Source: Rhynchopus sp. YZ270_cl-10
Lineage: Eukaryota > Euglenozoa > Diplonemea > Diplonemida > Diplonemidae
Assembly: GCA_964035575.1 (NCBI GenBank)
Contig: OZ037860.1
Span: 1,326,689-1,390,688, forward strand
Reading direction: 5' to 3'
DNA length: 64,000 bases
The position numbers were made by a program, and so were the translations under genes. The first letter of the stretch is position 1. Every line of letters starts with the position of its first letter. Below are positions 52,128 through 60,969 of this stretch, piece by piece. Below the pieces are notes generated by a model that was given only the letters and a program-made list of their open reading frames with translations, ran no database searches and had not been told where the DNA came from.

Positions 52128-52652
52128 ATGAGACTGTTGGTTGGGATGGGGAATGCTGGATGGGTTGGTCGCGGCACACCTCACAGCTTTGGGCGGGCTG
52201 TGTGCGCGGGGTGTTTGGGTGAAGACGGGGAGGGTGCTGGGTGGGGGTGGTCTTGGGGTGCACTGTCCTGGTACAAGGAGGTGGGGGGGTGTGTGTATCT
52301 GATGCCGGGGTTGCCTATGAATGGGAGTGGGTGGTGTGTCAAGCAGATGGCAGCTGCATATGATATACCTACAGAAGGTATATTAATAGCAGCAGACGAC
52401 CTACGCCTCCCCTTTGGGGAATGCCGCATGATACAGAACATCAAATGTGCGCACGGAGGCCTCAAAAGCATTGCCGCCCACCTCAACACCACGGCCCTCC
52501 CATTCCTGAGGATCGGTGCAAAGCGGGTGGGGCCTGCCAACGACGCCCCCTTCCGTGGTGTGCTAACCGCGCTCACCACAGAGGAACACCGACACTTCGA
52601 AGCTGAGGTTCTTCCAGAAGCAATTCGCCATGCCAAGGCGTTTCTGGCATAG
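52128..52652 (+). CDS. Peptidyl-tRNA hydrolase (Pth family), with altered active-site Asn
   Basis: This is a single exon of 174 aa, a little shorter than bacterial Pth (~190). It hydrolyses the ester bond of peptidyl-tRNA to recycle tRNA. LLVGMGNAG holds the first Asn (N9), GTPHSFG the catalytic His (H19), LPMNGSG the MN.SG motif (N65), IAADDLRLPFG the Asp (D90/D91) and FLRIGAKR the usual RLRIG block. Where the family has GHNGLRSI this protein has AHGGLKSI, so the second conserved Asn (N114 in E. coli) is Gly110. Several usual Pth residues (TRHN, KPxTYMN) are also diverged. A Gly/Trp-rich loop (28-45) is unusual. It is likely a eukaryotic Pth-like enzyme with changed activity. No targeting peptide is evident. 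Confidence 0.82.
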   Translation: MRLLVGMGNAGWVGRGTPHSFGRAVCAGCLGEDGEGAGWGWSWGALSWYKEVGGCVYLMPGLPMNGSGWCVKQMAAAYDIPTEGILIAADDLRLPFGECRMIQNIKCAHGGLKSIAAHLNTTALPFLRIGAKRVGPANDAPFRGVLTALTTEEHRHFEAEVLPEAIRHAKAFLA

Positions 52653-53457
52653 CGTTCTGCAGGGAGGGAGGGGAAAACGCAGTTTAGAAAAATAGTAAAA
52701 TTCTAGCCCTTCGAAGGTGGTGTTGGGCATAGAGCTCGGAGCTCTTGGGTGGTGTTTTGAGATGTTTAGAATAAAGTGGCTGAGTTCACCAGCTGGGCTT
52801 CAGGTGCAGAATTGCGGGTCCACAAGGCTCGTGCAGAATCGTCGTCTGGCGGTCTTAGCCGTCAAGTAACTCAGGTGTCACACCTGGTGTGCAAACTGGA
52901 TCCTCCTTCAACTTGAGGGTCACGTACGCAGCAATTCGCGCCGCATTCCTTCCCCTTCTAACTTTCGTGAATGATTTATTTAAAAAAAAAACAGGATGTT
53001 TCAGACCAGACTTCCTAATGGAGTTATTGCTGTTTCATCTCTGCGCTTTTAGGCGTGATAATGTAGGTATCTTTATCCCTAGCATTTTTTTTTGTTCAAA
53101 AAGGTGGTATTGTAGTAGGTCAGAACTTACCTCTTTCCATTTGATTTTTGCCTGCAATTTTTGGTGGAGTTAACCTATTAGCCACTAAGGGGGGTGGGGG
53201 TTTTTTTCCCGTTCTTTGTTTTGGAATCATCTGAGTGTTTCTGGGTCAAAACTGGGGCGATGGCGCATTTTTTGGGTCCTCTAGGTGGTTTGGTATGGTC
53301 TTCGGGGACTTCTGCGGTTCTGAGAATCAAAATCGAAAAATCGCATTCGTTAGGCTGTGACCGTCCCTGTTTCACGCATTTTCCTTGGTGTGCGTGTTGT
53401 GGGTGGCGGAAAAAATCAAAAACAAAATTCTAAAAAATCCAAAAAAAATAGGGGAAT

Positions 53458-53946
53458 CTGGTGCTTCCCGAGGGGTATGCATTTCACAAATTTTCAATTC
53501 AATTCACAACTTTTCACAACTTTTCACAACTTTTCACCACCCTTTTTTTCTTCGTTGGTGAAGCTTTTAAATGCCGGCATTTGCATTTCCGGAATCCGTC
53601 CGGCCAGTGGTGGGGTCAATTTGCCGAAATGGACAAGTTCTCGTCATTTCCGCACAGTACACAGTACACAGGTACACAGGTACACCACATCACGTTCTAT
53701 CTTGTGAATCCCAGCATACCCCTCAATGGGTGGGCCACCACCCAACCCAAAAAAAAACCCCCCAAAAAAATAAAATCAATTCACAACTTTTCACAACTTT
53801 TCGCACTTTTCACAACTTTTCACAATTTTTCACCATTTTTCACCAGCCTTCACAATTTTATAGCGGTTTTCGTGTTGTGAAAACTTGTGAAAACTTGTCA
53901 CATTTTGTGAAAATTTGTGAAATGCATACCCCCCGGGAAGCACCAG
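53458..53946. repeat. Nested inverted repeat within the 1.6-kb element
   Basis: CTGGTGCTTCCCGAGGGG, TATGCATTTCACAAATTTTC on the left and their complements (ending CGGGAAGCACCAG) on the right enclose TTTTCACAAC arrays and the CGGATTCCGG-type module. It would fold back on itself. Confidence 0.7.
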
Positions 53947-54254
53947 AATCACACATTTCAACCTCCCGGAATCTATTAAAAATTTTTTTTTTCACTTTTG
54001 ACAAAATTTTATTGTCTTGGAGACTCTTGCCATGTTTTGATAGTGCGCTGAAAACCCTAAAAAACCCCAAAAAAACCCCTTTTTCACGAATTTCCCTAAG
54101 TGGTGGGTGATTTTGGGTGGGTGGGGGAAGGAAAAAAAAAAAAAAAAAAAAAATGGGGGAATCACACATTTTTGGTCAGCGGAGGCCTATAAAAATTTTT
54201 TTTTTCACTTTTGAGGTGATCCAGCGCACACTTTTCCACACTTTTTCACACCGT

Positions 54255-54650
54255 GAAAACATGTGAAAATAAGTGAAAACGTGTGAAATCAAGGTGAAAA
54301 TGTGTGAAATCAAGTGAAAATGTGTGAAACCAAGTGAAAATATGTGAAACCAAGTGAAAACATGTGAAACCAAGTGAAAATGTGTGAAACCAAGTGAAAA
54401 TATGTGAAACCATGTGAAAATGTGTGAAATCAAGTGAAAATGTGTGAAACCATGTGAAAACACCAAGTTTTTTTTCTGGAGGAATCCACTCAGAGTGCGT
54501 GAAGCAGTTTTTTTTTCACTTTCGTACACACTTTTTCACACCGTGAAACCATGTGAAAATGTGTGAAACCAAGTGAAAATGTGTGAAACCATGTGAAAAT
54601 GTGTGAAAATGTGTGAAACCAAGTGAAAATATGTGAAAAAGCGTGAGACT
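54255..54650. repeat. Minisatellite of GTGAAA-based units
   Basis: About 20 imperfect copies of an ~18-20-bp unit of the form ATGTGTGAAACCAAGTGAAA, with AA(A/C)CA(A/T)G variants, interrupted at 54460-54540 by a CACTTTTTCACACCGTGAAA segment that also occurs at 54232-54262. Confidence 0.85.
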
Positions 54651-54967
54651 GGATCACCTCAGACTTTTGAAAAAAAAAATCGTCTCAGACGCAGGTGCTG
54701 ATTAATGTGCCCATATATGGGCACCTAGTGGCTAATAGGTTAAGAAGTAGTTTTACCACTTAACCTTCACCAAATTTCAGGCATCAAGATGGACGTGGTT
54801 CAGTACTTTGTCAATACATTTTTTTAAACAATTCTGTAAGCATCCTAGCCTTTCAGGAGAACTTGAATGAATGCTTTGTATTATTGTCGACATCAAAATG
54901 CAATAAAAAAAAAACTCATTTCACCTCAGGGGAAAACACACACACACACAAAAGGGGCCTTTACAAG

Positions 54968-56499
54968 ATGTCTGATTTGTCTCAGGTCCCACCCCCGCCC
55001 TTGGAGAAGTTCGAGACAGCAGAGAAGTTTAGATACGACACAGGCATTGCTGATCATTCGTATGGAAAAAAAACCCCCCCGCACAGCCACACATTGCGTT
55101 TTTGGCACAATATGACCTCAAAATTGTGAAGGTGATTACCCCAAACCTTCTCATTGCCCCAGATTGCCTAATATTTCTTTTACTATCAACAATATGCGAA
55201 ACTAAGCACAGAATCTAGGTTCATCTTACAAAAAAAAAAATTCTGGATTAACTCAGGGATTGCTTAGGGTTTGATAGACTTTTTTTTTTCAACTTCTTAA
55301 CAACCCAAGACTATAATAACAAACTTCAAAAAACCCCCAACAGCAAGCGATGGCAGAAGGAACTCACGAAGATATACTGGACAAACCGTCCGGTTGGGAA
55401 GGGAGGCATGCGCGACTGCTTTCTTGTGTGGGAGCAGGATGGGGACTGCCCGCCGACACAGATGATTGGGAAGATTTTTCAGGCGGATGTGCGGAGTACC
55501 CTTGACGACTACATGAACGAATGCATCACACAGTGTGTCTCGGACGTCTACGCGCAGATGTACAACAAACAGGGTGTGCAGCATAAAATCTCCTTCTTGT
55601 CTTGCTATTTGGTGCGCATGGCAAAGAAGGGGCCAAACGGGGAGACCGTAGTCTTTACAATGGAGCCTATGCTCCGAGGGATCTATGAAAAACACAACAA
55701 CAACGTTGGCCAGGTTTTCACCGAAAACCCCACCGCAGAAGCGTTCACACACTACACATTCATTGCGTCGGAGAAGAAGCTTTTGGTCTGCGATTTGCAG
55801 GGTGTTGGCGGAATGTATACCGACCCGCAAATCCATTCGACCAGTGGTGATGATTATGGTCTTGGCAATTTAGGGCAGGAAGGGATCAGGAAATGGATGA
55901 CCGGGCATAAATGTGGTCCGCTGTGCACTGCAATGGGGTTTCCTCCGATAAATCCGCATAGACCCACTTCTCCAGTGAATTTGCCCCGTTTGAGAGGGGG
56001 GTTCGACCCGCATGCGCATGCCCAAGAGATGCGGAACACCTTGAGGAGGGTTGCGGACCATCCAGGTCAACAACCGGCACAGCCATCGGGTGGGTTGCGT
56101 GCCCATGCAGGGTACCGTCAGCCTCCGCAGCACCAACACCACCATCATCATCACCACCACCACCACCACCACCACCATCACCACCAACACCAGCAATACC
56201 AAGTCTATCAGCAACACCAGCAACGTGGTCCTCCACCAGGCAGCATCCCACCCCCCTCCGTACCACCACCCAGACAACAGTACCACCCGCAAAAGGAGAA
56301 ACGTTTTGGAGAGCAGCAACAGCAGGGAGGGATTGACCCTAAAGTGCAGCAAGCGATGCAGGCATCAAGAGATGAAGCAAGGCAGAGAAGACAGCAGGAG
56401 GAGGTATGTGGGGATGAAGGAAAAGCAAAAAAACACCAAACCACACAGGATGAGAAGAAAATGCTTGAGCAAGCCATCCAGGCGTCGCTGAAGAAGTAG
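54968..56499 (+). CDS. Alpha-kinase with His-rich linker and two UIM-like motifs (2 exons)
   Basis: Exon 1 is 54968-55059 and exon 2 is 55344-56499 (GTATGG...CAACAG), giving 415 aa with the split codon restored correctly. Residues ~31-262 form an atypical alpha-kinase domain (myosin heavy-chain kinase/eEF2 kinase fold): RWQKELTKIYW, GGMRDCF, the SEKKLLVCDLQGVGG strand, TDPQIHS, the Gly-rich GLGNLGQEGI and the zinc-binding HKCGPLCTAMG. A Gln/His region follows with a run of 16 His. DPKVQQAMQASRDE (362-375) and DEKKMLEQAIQASLKK (400-415) both fit the ubiquitin-interacting motif (hydrophobic-x-x-Ala-x-x-x-Ser). A 45-nt GTATGT...CACAG stretch (56404-56448) between them may be an in-frame optional intron. 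Kinases of this class phosphorylate Thr in helical targets; UIMs would direct it to ubiquitinated proteins. Confidence 0.88.
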
Positions 56500-57401
56500 A
56501 ACAAGAAAGTGTCAAAAAAAAAAGATAATCTCATGCAGAAGGGATCGAAGGGATGTGTTGAGAAATAGGAAGGGGGGGTTTTTTTTTGGCCAGGTTGGAT
56601 CTGTTGCCATGAGTGCCCTGTTCCCCCTCATTGTTGTCTGTCTGTCCAGTGCAACGGCGATGTTATGACGCTGTTTTTCAAAAAAGGATGGCGTGTGAGT
56701 CATCCATCTTTCAATTTTTCTTATTCCCCCCCCATATTTCCTCATTGGATTCTGTTTATATCCTCTTGTTCAAAAAATAGCAAAAAGAGGGGCATTTAAA
56801 CCCCCGGGGGTTTTGCTATAATACCTATGTTACTAATACCCATTTACGATAATGCTATGGGTCGTAAGTGGGAATTGGTGGTGTGTTATGTTATAGTAAA
56901 TTACCCCAAAAAGAGATTGATTATATATTTTCAAAGTAGATTTTCCCCCTTTGTTTTTTCAGATGCCAGTGGTCCTTTTATTACATCTCAAGTTTCCGTC
57001 TTTTTTTATCAACTTCACTTTTTTTTGGTGACTTGAGCACATGAGGCTTAGGATCTTACCAAATTTTCTTTTTCCTTAGATGTGTGAGGACGTCTGAAGC
57101 TTGAGTTTATTTTCCTATACTTTTTTTTGTCAGTGTCTGCGTCCCAGAGGCGTTTGCACTATCAACGTCACTTTTTAGACACTTGTAGTGACTCCTGTTG
57201 CCAGCATTTTCGAGGGTAAGGGAGAATTTTACCAGGTGTCTGACACTATTATGCAATTTTCAAAAAAATAAATTGCCTGAGAAAGATCGGGTGTCAGGGC
57301 AGACTTTCCCAATTTGTCCCCCCCCTCTCTGAATGTATGCAACACGCAATTCATTGTTATTTAGATACCTGTTCCGTTTTTTTGTTTTTTGTTTTTGTTT
57401 T

Positions 57402-57760
57402 GGGAAGGCTCGTTTTTCCATTTAATGTTACAAAGTAACAATAAAGGGGGGAGGGGGTCCGACCGAAATCCGGGGAAAAAACTTTTTTTTTTTTGTAACA
57501 ATGGCGGGAAAAAGTGGCTTTTTCCAACAACAAGAACTTGTCCATTTCGGCAGATTGACCCCACCACAGTGCGGACGGATTCCGGAAATGCAAATGCGGG
57601 TGTTTTCGGATGTGCACGTCCACTGCGCCTTGTTGTTACAATAAATGAAAATTCGGAAAAACGGTTTTTCCGTGTAACATAGGGGGTGGGGAGGGGGGGG
57701 TTACCGGGAAAAATGGTTTATTGTTACTTTGTAACATTAAAAGGAAAAACGAGCCTTCCC
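57402..57760. mobile_element. Short terminal-inverted-repeat element
   Basis: GGGAAGGCTCGTTTTTCC...ACAAAGTAACAATAAA (about 43 bp) is matched by its complement at 57717-57760. The interior carries the ACTTGTCCATTTCGGCAG...CGGACGGATTCCGG module (57534-57600) in direct orientation, also seen in three other elements. No open frame of note. Confidence 0.78.
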
Positions 57761-60504
57761 TTTGTTATAAAAAGAAGTTCTGTGGAGAGAGAGATCTGTT
57801 TTGTGAAAGGTGAGCAAACCACAAGAGGCTTGGACTCATCTTAGGATTTTTTTTTCTTCAAGGTGTTAGGTTTCATCGTGTAAATTTTTTTTCTTTCTTA
57901 TGTCTTCTGTTCAGTAGAAGAGAAAATATATGAAATCATTTATGGTGCTGAGGGGTCGATATCGACAGGTCACCGACAGGTCGTGACACGTCGCTGACAC
58001 GTTGTTGACCGACTTCCGAAATCACCAATTTATTATGCTTTTTTTTCGGTCTCAATGCAGGGTTCTGCTCAAAGTATTACTAACCATTTTCAACCCTTGT
58101 GGTATGTCTTCGAGGCTTTGCCTGGTGATGAAATAAAACTAGAAAGGTAAGGAGAGGGGGTCACATCTCAACCAAGATTTTTTTTGAAAACTTGGTTGTA
58201 TTAGTGTAGCGTTTTTTTTTTTTTTGTTGCTTTCATCCGGTTAGCACCGTTAGGGACCTACATAAAAAACTACCCCTTTTTTTGAAGTGGGTAAACTTCT
58301 ATTACCCAACTCCCCAATGCCCATTCTCGTGATATACCCATTTTTCAAAAAAATGGGTATTAAAAACGAGAACTTTTTTTTTTGGGGGTATTTTGGGTAC
58401 CCAAAACTGTAGTATCTGGGCAGGTATCGAGAGGCTTCACGGTTCATAGTGCAAACCTTTCTTTTTTTCTCCTCGCAAAACCTTGCTGTAGTTAGGTGTT
58501 GAAACCCCAGTAGATTTGTTGGGTCAGTTGCTTTGTGACAATAAAAAGGGGGGAAAAAATCGGGTAACACCAATGGGTCTTTTGTTTCTCTCATATAAAG
58601 ATGGTGGCCAGAAATAGAAGTGGGGGAGGGGGTATTTGTTTCTGACACGTAGTGTGATAAGAAACTTGACATAATAGAAGGCCAAGGAGAGAAGATCTTT
58701 GATAACAAGAATTTCCTCCTTCTCTTGCGCCAAAGAGATTTCTACCCCTACCCCCTATTTGGCTGCGTTTTCATCGGAAAAAAACACTGTTTATGTTATT
58801 GTTATCAAGATCAGTTGGCGGTTTTGTCTAGTTTTATAGTTTCCTCAAAGAAAATTGGACAAAAATTGTCTAACAGAAAGAGTTTTGTACCACAGGTGGT
58901 ACTTCTTCGACATAACAATTTGTAAAAATGAGATGAGAAAGTCTTGAATTATTGCAAAAAAAAAAAAAAAGGCAAATCTGGTGCTTTCGGAATGTCGGTC
59001 AGCGACCTGTCAATATCAGGGGTCTATAAAGTCCCTGTGTCAGCGACCTGTCAATATCGACCCTCCCGGAGCACCAAAATCGCTTTTTTTTCGTATCAAG
59101 AGAGAAATAAGAGAAAACGCATAAAATGCGTTGTTCGGTTTCTTCTATTCTCCCATGGTATAGGTGTAAAAAGATGCTGCCTTTTAGCCATGATGTGAAC
59201 GAAGGTTCACATCATTAACTTTGCTGTTTATTTCAATCTTTCAAAAAAACCCTCAGATTGCTAACCCTCGAAATGGATTTGTTTGGCTTCGTTGGGGGGA
59301 GGGTAAACCCGGTGACGCAATCAGAGGGATTTTGTATTTTCAAGACAATTTTATGCCATGGGTTTGATAACTAATAGGGGGTAATTCTTGCGCAGAATAT
59401 GACCCCCAAATATGTGTGCCGAGTGGTACATTACCTCTTAGAAGTTTTCTATTGTATTCAAAGGTTGGTAGGGAGGGGAAGGGAGGCCTTCCTGGAGTGT
59501 TGCTTGAGTTCTGCAGGCGCAGGTGTCGCTTTGTTTTCCTTGCGGAAGGATGTACGTGTTACACCCTTTAGTGCTTACTGTTTGTGTTATAAATAGTAAG
59601 TATAATATTATGAATGTATTTCCTTGCTTTTTCTCCCTTCTTTAGTAGTAGGTGACGAAGTAGCAGGCGAAAGGTTCATTTTCCAGGCCATTCGAAAACG
59701 AAAATAGATGCGTGCACATAAGTATATGCAGTGAGTGTGCATTTGAACTTCTCTTTAAATACGATTGTGGTCGAAAGGTGAAGAATGAGAAGGCTTAGAA
59801 TCTCCTCACAATGGGTGTGGCCGACGACCCCCAAAATAGCAGAAAGTAGCACCTCCCTTCAGCCGTACCATACAGCCTTTCTTCCAGGGGGTTTCACCCC
59901 GCGGAGTGGCAGTGTGCCTGCGTCCCAGAGGCGTTTTGCAACTATCTACTTCACTTTCTTCGAAGCGGGCATCTTTCGTTAGACTTATGTCACGTTCTCC
60001 TACTCTTTGTGTGTGACCGCACCCCCAAAAGCCCCTTTTGTTGAGCCTATTTTAGTAGATGTCTGTGGGCATTAATCTTGCCCAGTTTTTATATTTTAAT
60101 GTTTTTCAAAAAAAAAATGCTGAGTGTGTGTAAAAAAAAATGGATTAGCAAGGTCTGGTCCAGTATTTTATTTTCTTCTTTTTTGCGACATTTTTGTGAA
60201 TTTTCTGCAAAAGGGGGGAGAAATACCCCCTCAAAAAAAAGTTTGCTCTTTAGGAGGTCAGCCTCCGTCTGATTGCTTTTTTTTTTTCCAGTACAAAAAA
60301 GAAATAGTTACATTGAACGCAGAAGACTTCTTTCTACCGTAGGTGAAGTGATATAAGTAGTTGTGGGGAAAAGCGAGACGGGGAGGGCGATCTGATAAGA
60401 TTTTCCATTTTTTTTTATTTTTATTTTTTAAAATTCTCAGTTTTCGCTCCTCGTTTTGCTTTTGCCCACAAAACAAAAAAAAAGAGAAAAAAATAGAGAC
60501 ACGT

Positions 60505-60540
60505 TTATGACTAAACACACAAAGAGGTTTAGATGCATAG
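60505..60540 (+). repeat. Dispersed hairpin repeat with compensated stem
   Basis: Inner stem CTAAA/TTTAG, loop CACACAAAGAGG. Confidence 0.55.
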
Positions 60541-60969
60541 TACCATTTTTTCTCTTTGTTGTTGTTGTTGTTGAGCATGTCTATTCAGCTCATATACAAA
60601 ACAAAAGCTTCTTGCCTTTTTTCTGTCTTCCCTTTTTCTCCCCTTCCCATTTCCTCAACGCAAATTCGAACACAAAAAAAAACCCCCCTGATTCTCCCAA
60701 GTTTTATCTCTCCCCCAATTATTTTCTTCCTCAAATTGACAATGTATACTTCTGTGCTCGGAAAGAAGGTGAATTGACACCAAATTAAAATGCTTTTTTT
60801 CCCCCCAAAAAAACAAAGCATCATAGAGAGAACCGACCAATTTCTCGCGATCCTTTGTATCCTTTTGGGGACATCAAAAAAAAATCCCTTTACAGGTTGG
60901 TCACATCGACACATTTTACCCCCTCTTGATTTGTGACCCAACCGTTCTGAGAGCCCTGCATTTTGCAAT

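Larger units (their letters stand above)
53149..54784. mobile_element. 1.6-kb terminal-inverted-repeat element with TGAAA minisatellites
   Basis: The left end TGCCTGCAATTTTTGGTGG...ACCTATTAGCCACTA is matched by the complement TAGTGGCTAATAGGT...CACCAAATTTCAGGCA at the right. Inside are a nested inverted repeat (53458-53946), the CGGAATCCGTCC...GTGGTGGGGTCAA module in reverse orientation (53575-53645), and arrays of 10-20-bp TTTTCACAAC and GTGAAACCAAGTGAAAAT units. No transposase frame is found. Confidence 0.7.
52653..54967. other. Repeat-filled spacer before the alpha-kinase gene
   Basis: No gene is supported. It is mainly the inverted-repeat element at 53149-54784 with its nested repeats. 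The part after 54785 is a short leader region with CATTTCACCTCAG ending at 54929. Confidence 0.55.
56500..60969. other. 4.5-kb gene-free region upstream of MCM3
   Basis: No gene is supported. It contains hairpin repeats near 57025, 57805, 59773 and 60505; CAGTGTCTGCGTCCCAGAGG blocks (57127-57175, 59905-59955); an inverted-repeat element (57402-57760); CGACAGGTC-type repeats at 57965-58015 and 58990-59065; the complement of the GTTGTATTAGTGTAG repeat (58160-58205); and a relic of the small-gene flank (58655-58775). Confidence 0.55.
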
